A stretch of 64,000 nucleotides of DNA, taken from assembly GCA_030752605.1 (NCBI GenBank), contig JASMDX010000068.1, positions 1 through 64,000 on the forward strand, in the 5' to 3' direction. Each line of letters starts with the position of its first letter. Positions within the stretch are counted from its first letter, which is position 1. The stretch is from GCA-2731375 sp002731375. GTDB taxonomy: Bacteria; Pseudomonadota; Alphaproteobacteria; GCA-2731375. Of this stretch, positions 26,384 to 34,493 are shown piece after piece. A program made the translations under genes and the position numbers. The notes beneath the pieces are model-generated. The model was not told the origin of the DNA, ran no database searches, and saw nothing but the letters and a program-made list of their open reading frames with translations.

Positions 26384-27427
26384 ATGCGCGCGATTGCCAA
26401 GACACAACCCGCCCCCGGCCAGATCATGGAGATCGAGGTGCCCCCGCCCACGTTGGGCCCAAGCCAGGTCCTGCTACGCGTCGGCGGCGGCGGCCTTTGT
26501 GGCACCGACCTGTCGATCCGGCGCTGGGACGCGGATATCGCGGCGGAATACGCACCGGCGTTTCCCCATGTCCTGGGCCACGAATTCGCCGGCCGTATCG
26601 AAGCCGTGGGCTCTGACGTGGAAGGCATTGCCATCGGCGCCATGAGCACCGTCACGCCGCACATCAATTGTGGCCGCTGCTTCTATTGCAACAACGGCCG
26701 CCATTCGCTTTGCACCCAGCGCCGCATCATGGGTTGCCATGCCCCTGGCGGTCTGGCGGAACAGGTCGCCGTACCCGCCGACAATGTTTTTGTTCTGCCC
26801 GACGGCACCGATCCACTTGTCGCCGCCGTGATAGAGCCATTGACCGTCGCCTGCCATGCCGTGCTTGAACGAGTGCCTATTACAGCCAGCGACGTGGCGC
26901 TGGTCATGGGGGCCGGGCCGGTGGCTCTACTGCATCTGCTGGTCGCCCAGGCCGCCGGCGCGGCGGCGGTGATCGTGGCCGGCGTGGCCGCCGATGCCAC
27001 CCGGCTGGCCATTGCCCGCCAACTTGGCGCCGTCACGGTCGATCAGGACAGCGAGGATCTTGCCGCCGCCGTCCGCCGCGTCGCACCAAGGGGCGCCGAC
27101 GTCGCCTACGATGCCAGCGGCCATCACGATGCCTTGGCAGCGGCCCTGCCCGCGTTGCGACGCGGCGGCAGGCTGGGCATTGTCGGCTATTGCCACGCGG
27201 CGGCGCCTTTCCACTCGCTACCCCTGGCCCTGGACGAAAAAGAACTGATTGGCTGCCGCGCCTATAACCGGGGCACCTGGGTCCGCAGCACCGCCTTGGC
27301 CGCCGCGCTGACAGGCCAATTGCGCCAGTTGATAACCCATGTTCTGCCCTTCGCCGAGATCGACCGGGCCTTCACGCTTCTGGAACGGCGCGAGTGCATG
27401 AAAGTGGTGGTCCTGCCAGACGGCTAG
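26384..27427 (+). CDS. Zinc-dependent alcohol dehydrogenase (MDR family)
   Basis: This 347-residue medium-chain dehydrogenase has the catalytic zinc ligand Cys in GGLCGTD near residue 38 and GHEFAGRI near residue 65. The structural zinc site is complete, with four cysteines in NCGRCFYCNNGRHSLC near residue 95. The Rossmann motif is VMGAGPVALLHLL near residue 180. The pattern is that of threonine, sorbitol or L-idonate dehydrogenases. ATG 26384 is used; an earlier ATG at 26348 adds residues unlike the family. It is divergent from the sugar isomerase, so a shared sugar or polyol route is plausible. Confidence 0.87.
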   Translation: MRAIAKTQPAPGQIMEIEVPPPTLGPSQVLLRVGGGGLCGTDLSIRRWDADIAAEYAPAFPHVLGHEFAGRIEAVGSDVEGIAIGAMSTVTPHINCGRCFYCNNGRHSLCTQRRIMGCHAPGGLAEQVAVPADNVFVLPDGTDPLVAAVIEPLTVACHAVLERVPITASDVALVMGAGPVALLHLLVAQAAGAAAVIVAGVAADATRLAIARQLGAVTVDQDSEDLAAAVRRVAPRGADVAYDASGHHDALAAALPALRRGGRLGIVGYCHAAAPFHSLPLALDEKELIGCRAYNRGTWVRSTALAAALTGQLRQLITHVLPFAEIDRAFTLLERRECMKVVVLPDG

Positions 27428-27468
27428 TCCATTTCCGGGTTGAGCATAAGATATGCATATCGGATGGC

Positions 27469-28314
27469 CTATCTCGCTTCCCGCTCGATCCGGGCGAATA
27501 GTTCGCCCAGGCCGCGTTCAGCCGCGACCGTTCGGGCAATAGCCATTTCCTCATCACTGATACCGCCTTGCCCCAAGCCAACACGGTTCTGGCTAATAGG
27601 ATGCGCGATCTGTTCCAGGGTGGTGGAGGAATGGCCGGTCAGGTCCAGCACCCGGTCATGCTCATCGGCCTTGCCTTCAAAGCCGCCCACGGCATCTTCC
27701 CAGTCCTCGCCCAAGAAACTGATCACCGCTTGCATCTCGCCGACCGGGTCGCGGACCAGGGCTTCATAGCGCAGCTCCATATAATTGTCCCCGTCAAGCG
27801 GCAGCGCGTCCTTGAAACGCGCCACATCGCCCAGGTAGTCGCACCATAGGTTGGCGAAATCGGTGATGCCGCCGTATTTCTTGCTACGCCGGAACGAGGC
27901 AAAGATGTCCCGGGGATCGCGAACCACGTGAATGATCACCGCCCGGGGCCAATGGGCCAGAATGGTATCCAGATGGCGGATATTGCCGGTGGTCTTTTCG
28001 GCCCAGCGCCGCTTGCCCGCCGCCTGCGTGACCGTGCCCATGAACAGATCCAGAAAAGCCGCCGCGCTGTCCGCCGCCGCCATCTGGGCATCGACCGTTT
28101 CAGCCCCGATATCGAAGAACTCACCAATGCGATGGAGATAGTCCCGCAACGGCTCCCCACCCCTGGCCTGCTGAGCCGGCCAGTCAATATCGAACCAGTG
28201 GGTTTCCAGGCCCGAGGCGATGGCCGAATGTTGCGCCAGCATGGCACGCACCAGCGTGGTGCCCGAGCGCATCAGGCCGCCGATAAAAATTGGCGTGGTA
28301 TTATTCAAGGCCAT
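27469..28314 (-). CDS. Sulfotransferase-family protein
   Basis: The protein carries the PAPS 5'-phosphosulfate-binding loop near its start (IFIGGLMRSGTTLVRAML, residues 9-26). The 3'-phosphate-binding region follows near residue 130 (VIHVVRDPRDIFASF). The length of 281 aa is usual for bacterial sulfotransferases, which transfer sulfate from PAPS to sugars, peptides or small molecules. It is divergent from the GSGCST protein at 28375. The acceptor is unknown; the nearby CMP-sugar gene makes a surface glycan or sugar-acid acceptor worth considering. Confidence 0.82.
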   Translation of the reverse strand: MALNNTTPIFIGGLMRSGTTLVRAMLAQHSAIASGLETHWFDIDWPAQQARGGEPLRDYLHRIGEFFDIGAETVDAQMAAADSAAAFLDLFMGTVTQAAGKRRWAEKTTGNIRHLDTILAHWPRAVIIHVVRDPRDIFASFRRSKKYGGITDFANLWCDYLGDVARFKDALPLDGDNYMELRYEALVRDPVGEMQAVISFLGEDWEDAVGGFEGKADEHDRVLDLTGHSSTTLEQIAHPISQNRVGLGQGGISDEEMAIARTVAAERGLGELFARIEREAR

Positions 28315-28374
28315 TTTCCTCTTTTCGCGTATCTTCTTGATGCGTTGCGGGAACGTTTCGGACTATATAAAGCC

Positions 28375-29034
28375 ATGTCCTGGATCAAGCAAAAACTCGC
28401 CATCATTTACCGCAAGATCGGTGTCGCCATCCTGAATTTCCAAGCTTGGCGGCAACTGAAAAAATGCGGCTATCTCTCGCTGTTCGATGCCCGCCCGGCA
28501 ACGGCCAAACCGCCGGTCTGGTCGGATCTGTGGGCTATTTACAGCCAGGTCCGGGCGCGCCGGCCCAAGGTGCTATTGGAATTCGGCAGCGGCTGTTCCA
28601 CGATCATTTTCGCCCAGGCCCTGGCCGACAATGCGGCCGAGGGCGCACCCGGTTTTCTACATTCCCTGGATGCGGACGCCCATTGGGGCCAAGTGACCAT
28701 CGACAGCATGCCCGAACATCTGCGCCGTTACTGCACGGTGACATTGACCGAGCGGGTGGAGGGCGACCTGGACGGCACCCCGGTCTGGCGCTTTGCCGAC
28801 GTACCGGACGTGGTAGCCGACATGATCTATCTGGACGGCCCGGCCCTGACGCCGGAACGGCGCGCGGCGATCGATGTTCTGGACATGGAAGCAGATTTTC
28901 CCCCCGGCTTTCGCCTGCTGGTGGACGGGCGCAGCTATAACCGCGCCTTGTTGGAGAAGTACTTCAAGCGCCGCTATGACCGGAAACATCGGCCCATCCT
29001 GAAAAGTACCACTTACGACCTGCTGCCGGATTGA
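28375..29034 (+). CDS. Putative class I SAM-methyltransferase-fold protein, GSGCST type (paralogue A)
   Basis: This 219-aa protein has a short basic N-terminal helix and then LLEFGSGCSTIIFAQAL near residue 70, which resembles SAM-binding motif I. IYLDGPALTPER appears near residue 155, a closing LLVDGRSYN block near residue 180, and TTYDLL at the end. The same ordered landmarks recur in the protein at 34494-35183, so the two are paralogues. ATG 28375 is chosen; the longer frame reaching back to 27928 only overlaps the sulfotransferase gene. A methyltransferase role is inferred from motif I; no substrate is evident. The nitrilase gene follows after 58 bases. Confidence 0.65.
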   Translation: MSWIKQKLAIIYRKIGVAILNFQAWRQLKKCGYLSLFDARPATAKPPVWSDLWAIYSQVRARRPKVLLEFGSGCSTIIFAQALADNAAEGAPGFLHSLDADAHWGQVTIDSMPEHLRRYCTVTLTERVEGDLDGTPVWRFADVPDVVADMIYLDGPALTPERRAAIDVLDMEADFPPGFRLLVDGRSYNRALLEKYFKRRYDRKHRPILKSTTYDLLPD

Positions 29035-29092
29035 TCATTCACGTTCGTCCACGTTAAGCTTCGCTGACGGATTAACAATCTGGTGCCGTTGG

Positions 29093-30157
29093 ATGAGTTA
29101 TTACGAGACGTACACAGCCTGCATCTTTCAGCCGATTCTCAAATGGGCCTATAAACGCGGGGATATAGCCGAGAACCTGGAAAAATACCTGGGTATCATG
29201 GATGGCTGCATGCACCGTTTCGGAGAGGTGGCCGCGCCGCTTAAACTGTTCGCGTTTCCGGAATTCTTCCTGCAGGGCTTCACCACCCGGCACGATGTCG
29301 ATATGGACTATTACCGCCGGGAAATTCTGATCACCTTGCCGGGACCGGAAAGCGATGCGTTGGCGCGAAAGGCGCGGGAGCTTGACGTCTACATCGCCGG
29401 CTGCGCCCTGGAACACGATCCCGAATTGCCCGAGTACTACTTCAATTGCGCCTTCGTCATTAGTCCAAGCGGCGAGATCGTCCATAAGTACCGCAAGGCT
29501 ATCCCGGCCATCCATGCGGAAATGGCCATGAGCCCGCACGACTTGATGGACCGCTATATGGCGCTCTATGGCAAGGGCAAGCTGGAGACCTTCTTTCCGG
29601 TCACCGAGACCAAGATTGGGCGCCTGGGCACTTTCATTTGCATGGACGGCCATTTTCCCGAAATCACCCGGGCACTAACCTTTCAAGGCGCCGAAATCCT
29701 GCTGCGCCCGACAGCCTATCCCGAGCCATTGGTCTCGCCACCGATGAATACCTGGGAAATACAGAACCGGGTCCGGGCCCATGAAAACATCGCCTATGTC
29801 ATCGCGCCAAACACAGGTGGTTTGATCACCGACGAACTTCCCGCCGACTTCACCCCAGGCGACAGCATGATCGTCGACTATAAGGGCATTATTCAGGGCC
29901 GCGCGCCGTATCCTGGGGAAACCGTCGTGGCATCGGAGATCAACCTGAAGGCGCTGCGGGCGCGGCGGCAGGAACCGCGGCGAAATTTTCTGGCGCAGAT
30001 CCGCTCGGAAATGTTCGATGGCCTTTACGACGACGAGATTTATCCCGCCAACATGTTCCTGCAATCGCCAATCAAGAACCGCAAGGAGATGTCCCGGCGC
30101 AGTCCTCAGCCGGTCATCGACGGCTTTTTCTCCTCCGGCCGCTTTCTGCCGCCATAG
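29093..30157 (+). CDS. Carbon-nitrogen hydrolase (nitrilase superfamily)
   Basis: The Glu-Lys-Cys triad of the superfamily is visible: Glu in FAFPEFFLQG near residue 58, Lys in VHKYRKAIP near residue 138, and Cys in TFICMDGHFPE near residue 185. Length (354 aa) and the following ITRALTFQGAEILLRPTA block fit an amidase or nitrilase of the CN-hydrolase fold. The tail from about residue 290 is basic and longer than in small amidases. It converges with the CMP-transferase gene, four bases apart. Hydrolysis of a nitrile, amide or carbamoyl group is expected; the substrate is unknown. Confidence 0.87.
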   Translation: MSYYETYTACIFQPILKWAYKRGDIAENLEKYLGIMDGCMHRFGEVAAPLKLFAFPEFFLQGFTTRHDVDMDYYRREILITLPGPESDALARKARELDVYIAGCALEHDPELPEYYFNCAFVISPSGEIVHKYRKAIPAIHAEMAMSPHDLMDRYMALYGKGKLETFFPVTETKIGRLGTFICMDGHFPEITRALTFQGAEILLRPTAYPEPLVSPPMNTWEIQNRVRAHENIAYVIAPNTGGLITDELPADFTPGDSMIVDYKGIIQGRAPYPGETVVASEINLKALRARRQEPRRNFLAQIRSEMFDGLYDDEIYPANMFLQSPIKNRKEMSRRSPQPVIDGFFSSGRFLPP

Positions 30158-30161
30158 AGAT

Positions 30162-30875
30162 TTAAAGCGCCGCTTCCCGCGCCAGCAGCCATTCCGCCAG
30201 TTCCAGCTCGAACGGTTCGTCGATATTGACGATGGGACGCTCGATGACGACGCCAATACAGTCGTCTTCCATGATATGGCCTTCATCAACCAGGGTGGCC
30301 CGGCGCAGGGCATAGCAGATGCCGTTGCAATGATAGTAATCGGGAATGCCTTGGCGCAGCGCCTTGCGTCCCTCGGCCAGATAGGGCTCCAGGTTGCCGC
30401 TGTCATCCAGCTTCAAGGTCTTGTGAGGCGTGAAATGCGCTGGCGTCGGGCTTAGGGTCGCCGCCGCCTTGTGGCCGCTGTCCAACAAGATCTCGACACA
30501 ACGGGTCAGATCCTCGGCCCGGCGCATGGGCGAGGTGGGTTCCAAAAGAATGGAGACGTCGAAACGCATGCCGTAATGTTCCTCCGCCGCCAGCCAGGCA
30601 TGGCGCCACATATCGGTGGAGGTGGATTTGTCGCCGGCGAGTTCCTCGGGCCGCTGAAACGGCGCCTCCAGGCCATGATGCGTGGCCTCCGCCGCGATTT
30701 CCACATCGTCGGTGGAGATGATGGCGTGGTCGATCCAGGGCATGGACGCGGCCAATTCGCCAGCCCGGCCAACCAGCGAGATGCTGCCCACCTTGGCCAG
30801 GTTCTTGCGCGGAATGGATTTGGAACCGCCCCGCGCCGGCACCACCGCCAAAATTGTTTGTCCCGCCATGGTCAT
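30162..30875 (-). CDS. CMP-acylneuraminate-type cytidylyltransferase
   Basis: The N-terminal signature VVPARGGSKSIPRKNLA (near residue 11) is that of CMP-NeuAc/CMP-Kdo-type synthetases, which activate 3-deoxy-2-ulosonic acids with CTP. IISTDDVEIA near residue 53 and LLEPTSPMRR near residue 111 are the substrate and metal regions. Length (237 aa) is normal. ATG 30875 overlaps the stop of the Gfo/Idh/MocA gene (ATGA), so it is translationally coupled. No neuB-like synthase is visible in the window, so the acid to be activated must come from elsewhere or be unusual. Confidence 0.85.
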   Translation of the reverse strand: MTMAGQTILAVVPARGGSKSIPRKNLAKVGSISLVGRAGELAASMPWIDHAIISTDDVEIAAEATHHGLEAPFQRPEELAGDKSTSTDMWRHAWLAAEEHYGMRFDVSILLEPTSPMRRAEDLTRCVEILLDSGHKAAATLSPTPAHFTPHKTLKLDDSGNLEPYLAEGRKALRQGIPDYYHCNGICYALRRATLVDEGHIMEDDCIGVVIERPIVNIDEPFELELAEWLLAREAAL

Positions 30876-31876
30876 GCCAACGGTTCCGGCTCCACAAGGC
30901 GGCCCTCGGCATGGCTCCGCCGGGCCGCTTCCAACAGGGTCATGACGCCCAGGCCGTCGCCAATATCACACGTGTTGACTGGCGCCCCGGCCAGAATGTC
31001 CAGATATTCCCTGGCCACGCCCATGAACATATCGTTGCGCTCGCAGTCAAAGCGCTCCTCGTTCCAATTCTCTCCGGCCTCGACACAGACAGCGATCTGG
31101 TTCGGGGCTTCCGACCACAGAATTGTGCCGCCCTCGCCAATGAAACGTATTGATTTGCGGTGTGGCCGGCCATACAGGTCCAGATGCAGATTGGCGCGCA
31201 AGCCATTGGCGAAGTTGATCATCATGTCCACGTTATCGTCCGACGTGATGTCGAGATCCGAGATCTTTTCCACCCGCGCCGAAAGGTTTTCCGGCATGCC
31301 GAAAAACCACAGCATCAGATCGACCCAGTGGCTTTCGTCCAGCAGGGCGCCGCCGCCCAGCTCAGCCGAGGACATGAAGAATTCCTCCAATGGCTCGCCG
31401 GGATGCCAGTCGGCCAAATGCGCCGACATGGTGAAATCCACGTAACGAATGGCGCCGATGGCATTTTCCGCCAGCAAAGCGCGGACCTTGGCCAGCGGCG
31501 GCCACCAGCGCCAGGTATAGCCCAGCAACAACGGCGTACCGGTACGCGTGATCGCGTCGGCGAGAACTTGAGCCTCGGCCAAGGTCTTGGCCACCGGTTT
31601 TTCCAATAGGACCGGCAGGCCGGCCTTGAGCGCGGGCAGGCATTGCTCCACATGGAATCGTGTCGGTGAGCAGACCGCGACACCGTCGAGACCGCCGGCG
31701 GCTAGTGCGGTTTCCAAATCCTCGAACGCAAAGCAGCTGAATTCATCCGCGAAAGCCTCTCGCCGGTCCTGGCGCGGGTCCATGCCCGATACGCGGCAAC
31801 CTAGTTCAGAAAGATTACGGCCATGGCGCAGGCCGATACTGCCGGTACCAAGGATCAATATGAGTGGCTGGGTCAT
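30872..31876 (-). CDS. Gfo/Idh/MocA-family oxidoreductase
   Basis: The Rossmann start LILGTGSIGLRHGRNL lies at residues 5-20. The family hallmark EKP is in VLLEKPVAKTL near residue 92, and GGGALLDESHWVDLMLWF near residue 170 holds the catalytic His. These enzymes oxidise or reduce sugar hydroxyls with NAD(P). The length of 334 aa is typical. Its ATG overlaps the stop of the ThDP gene by four bases, and its own stop overlaps the CMP-transferase start. That makes three coupled genes. A relative of the same type is found in legionaminic-acid flagellar glycan clusters, which fits the CMP-transferase neighbour. Confidence 0.87.
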   Translation of the reverse strand: MTQPLILILGTGSIGLRHGRNLSELGCRVSGMDPRQDRREAFADEFSCFAFEDLETALAAGGLDGVAVCSPTRFHVEQCLPALKAGLPVLLEKPVAKTLAEAQVLADAITRTGTPLLLGYTWRWWPPLAKVRALLAENAIGAIRYVDFTMSAHLADWHPGEPLEEFFMSSAELGGGALLDESHWVDLMLWFFGMPENLSARVEKISDLDITSDDNVDMMINFANGLRANLHLDLYGRPHRKSIRFIGEGGTILWSEAPNQIAVCVEAGENWNEERFDCERNDMFMGVAREYLDILAGAPVNTCDIGDGLGVMTLLEAARRSHAEGRLVEPEPLA

Positions 31877-33420
31877 CGTACGCCTCGGATCATCTCTTGA
31901 TAGGGCTCACTCTGCATCGGCAATAGGGCGTACATCGGGCCATCGTTCGGCTGCCAATCCGACAAAAGCTTGGCCAGGGCATCACCATCGCTTGCTTCCG
32001 CGCTCGTGAAGCCAAAACCATCGAAGGCGCCCCGCCAGGATGCGGCGGGCTCCAGCATGGGCGCTTGCGTCAGGCCATCGGCTACGGCCCGGGTGCGGAC
32101 GGAACCATAACCGCCGTCGGACATTTGCAGCACCGCCAACGGCAGCTTCAGACGTTGGGCCAGACGCGCCTCGGCCAGAAACGGCGCGACGCCGCCATCA
32201 CCCACCGCCAGGACGGTCGGCACCGATGGGTCATGGACCGCGGCGGCAATGGCTTGCGGCAGGCCCATACCCATGTACCGGCCCGAGCCCGAGGACAGAC
32301 ACCAGTTCCCCTTGGGTGCCTGCCAGATATGTTCGCCAATGGTGCAGAAATAACCCGTGTCAATGACCATGCGGACGCCGTTGGGAAAGGCGGCGGCGGT
32401 TGCGGCAAACGCGTGCGCCGGCAGGAAACCGCCCGGCCGCAACAGATGCTGGCGCAGCTTGCCCACGGCGCCGGCGCATTCCTCCACCCCCCAGGCTTTT
32501 AGCGCCAATAGCTCCATGGCCGGTCCAGCGTCCCGCGACACGCCGGCGAAGGCAAAGCCGTCATGGCCCGGTGCATCGCCCAAAACGTCAATGGGATCAA
32601 GATTAACCGCATCGCACGGGAACGGCCCGGCGCCCAAGACCTCGCCGGGACGCAGGCCGATGCCGACGATCAGGTCGGCCCGGTTAATCAGATCGGCCTC
32701 GGGCGAAAGTTCCTGGCCAACGCCGGTGTAGACACCGGCGGCATGGGGCAGGGCTTCATGCACCGCGCCCTTGGCTGCGGCGGTGGAAAACACCGGGATT
32801 TGCATGCGGTTCAAATCCGGCGACAGGCCCAAACGAAGCGCCAGGGTGCCGGCAATAATGATGGGCCTCGCCGCCCCTTCGACCAGGCCCAGAACATCAC
32901 CCCAGTCGGGCAGGGTCTCGGCTTTGGGCACGGCCTCCGCCTGATCGATCTGTCCCGCCAGTTCCAGAAACACCGGGCCTGGCGCCTCCCCCTCGGCCCA
33001 GCCCGACAGCGCGTCATAGCCGGGGCCGTTCGCGGCCAGATAGCGCCGGCCCTTTGATACGGCGGCGGCCAAGGCGCCTTGGTCCAGGCGCTTGTGCGCC
33101 TTGGCCAGGGGCACTTCGGGGCCATAAGCCTCGGTGACCGCCAGCATCGGCAAATTTTCGTAAGTGCAGGCCGCCATGCCGCCAACCATGTTGGACAAGC
33201 CCGGTCCCTTGATGGCGATGGCCATGCCGGCCTTGCCGCTCAACCGCCCCACGGTGCCGGCCATGATGGCGGCGGCGGCTTCGTGGTGGACGGAATGAAA
33301 GGCGGCGCCGTCGCCCTCCAGTGCGTGAATCAGATCAAGGCTCTGTCCTGATCCGGGCACCCCGAAGGCGTGACCAGGGCCGTTCGCCGCCATTGCCTTG
33401 GCCAATGCTTGGATCGCCAT
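31873..33420 (-). CDS. Thiamine diphosphate-dependent enzyme with divergent ThDP motif
   Basis: This 515-residue ThDP enzyme is the shortest of the four here. The cofactor-activating Glu is in SVHHEAAAA near residue 47, and GPGLSNMVGGM is near residue 75. The PP domain begins its motif with VGDGGVAPFL. At the usual N-N position it reads LQMSDGGYGSV, so Ser-Asp replaces Asn-Asn; the Asp is tolerated in related enzymes, the Ser is less common. The layout resembles benzoylformate/2-oxoacid decarboxylases. It starts three bases after the hydroxyacid dehydrogenase stop and overlaps the oxidoreductase by four bases. Substrate unknown. Confidence 0.82.
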   Translation of the reverse strand: MAIQALAKAMAANGPGHAFGVPGSGQSLDLIHALEGDGAAFHSVHHEAAAAIMAGTVGRLSGKAGMAIAIKGPGLSNMVGGMAACTYENLPMLAVTEAYGPEVPLAKAHKRLDQGALAAAVSKGRRYLAANGPGYDALSGWAEGEAPGPVFLELAGQIDQAEAVPKAETLPDWGDVLGLVEGAARPIIIAGTLALRLGLSPDLNRMQIPVFSTAAAKGAVHEALPHAAGVYTGVGQELSPEADLINRADLIVGIGLRPGEVLGAGPFPCDAVNLDPIDVLGDAPGHDGFAFAGVSRDAGPAMELLALKAWGVEECAGAVGKLRQHLLRPGGFLPAHAFAATAAAFPNGVRMVIDTGYFCTIGEHIWQAPKGNWCLSSGSGRYMGMGLPQAIAAAVHDPSVPTVLAVGDGGVAPFLAEARLAQRLKLPLAVLQMSDGGYGSVRTRAVADGLTQAPMLEPAASWRGAFDGFGFTSAEASDGDALAKLLSDWQPNDGPMYALLPMQSEPYQEMIRGVR

Positions 33421-33423
33421 GGC

Positions 33424-34365
33424 CTATAACCCCAGCTTCGCCATGATCTTCTCCGCCGCACGGCGGCAAACCACGCGCACCGCATCGGGACTGAAGCCGC
33501 CGATATGCGGCGTCACGATCAAGTTATCGTGGTTGCGGGAATACACAATCAGGGGGTGCTGATCGACCTCCGGCTCGCCATCCAGAACATCCAGCCCGGC
33601 GGCACCGATGCGCCCACTTTCCAAGCCGGCCAGCAAGGCCGCCTCGTCGATGATGGCGCCGCGCGAGGTGTTGATGACAATGGCGCCGGGTTTGATATTC
33701 GCCAGCAGTTCAGGCGACAGCAGACCGGTGGTCTCCTCGCTCAGATGCACATGCACTGAAACCACATCCGCCTGTGCCATCATATCGGCCAGTTCCATTT
33801 TCTCGATGCCATCGGGCCAGGGATCCATGTAGGGGTCGTGACCCAGCACCCGCATGCCGAACGCGGCGCCATAGCGGGACATCCATTGCCCCAAACGGCC
33901 ACAGCCCACGAGGCCCAAGGCGCGGCCATTCAACATGGTGCCGGGAAATTCCTCCCGCACCCATTGGCCTGACTTGGTATGGGCGGCGGCGGCGGGCAGG
34001 CGGCGGGCACAGGCCAGCACCAGGGCCCAACTCAATTCCGCCGCCGGCGTGATACCAGCCAGCAAATCTCCGTCTTCGCGCAAGGTGTGGACATTGATGC
34101 CCCGCGATCCGATCTCGCCGCGCGCGATATGGTCCGAGCCGGTGGTGGCGCAGGAGATCACTTGCAAATTGGGCGCGGCGGCAATCATGGCGTCGTCAAT
34201 GCGCACCTTCATGGAAGCATCCAACAGGCCATCGGCGCCTTTTAAGGCTTCCGATAAGGTATCGTGTTCCGCCGCCACATGAACACAATCGGCATTGGAG
34301 GCGGTTTCGACCAAGGCTTCAAAGCCTTCGGGGGCGCCGACATAGATAATGCTTGGTCTAGACAC
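33424..34365 (-). CDS. D-2-hydroxyacid dehydrogenase, NAD-binding
   Basis: This belongs to the D-isomer-specific 2-hydroxyacid dehydrogenase family. The NAD-binding motif is LVGCGRLGQWMSR near residue 146, followed by VINTSRGAIIDEAALL near residue 228 and the catalytic His in VTPHIGGFSPDA near residue 284. The open frame reaches 34581 but overlaps the opposite-strand gene there; GTG 34365 has AGGAAA ten bases upstream and precedes the first strand (SIIYVGAP), giving 313 aa. It opens the minus-strand operon with the ThDP enzyme, oxidoreductase and CMP-transferase. It could oxidise a hydroxy acid to the oxo acid used next. Confidence 0.83.
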   Translation of the reverse strand: MSRPSIIYVGAPEGFEALVETASNADCVHVAAEHDTLSEALKGADGLLDASMKVRIDDAMIAAAPNLQVISCATTGSDHIARGEIGSRGINVHTLREDGDLLAGITPAAELSWALVLACARRLPAAAAHTKSGQWVREEFPGTMLNGRALGLVGCGRLGQWMSRYGAAFGMRVLGHDPYMDPWPDGIEKMELADMMAQADVVSVHVHLSEETTGLLSPELLANIKPGAIVINTSRGAIIDEAALLAGLESGRIGAAGLDVLDGEPEVDQHPLIVYSRNHDNLIVTPHIGGFSPDAVRVVCRRAAEKIMAKLGL

Positions 34366-34493
34366 TTTGGGATAATTTCCTGATCTTGAATTCCATTTGG
34401 CCGCACCATATACCACATTGCCATGATAGACAGGGCCGATAGCCAATGATAATGGTCTGCCCGCCCCACTTCCAACATAAGTGATCTGATTTC
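34366..34493. promoter_or_regulatory. Divergent promoter region of the CMP-transferase operon and GSGCST paralogue B
   Basis: These 128 bases lie between the hydroxyacid dehydrogenase (leftward) and paralogue B (rightward) and are AT-richer than their surroundings. Promoters for both directions must be here or in the start of paralogue B. I see no clear operator. Confidence 0.35.
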
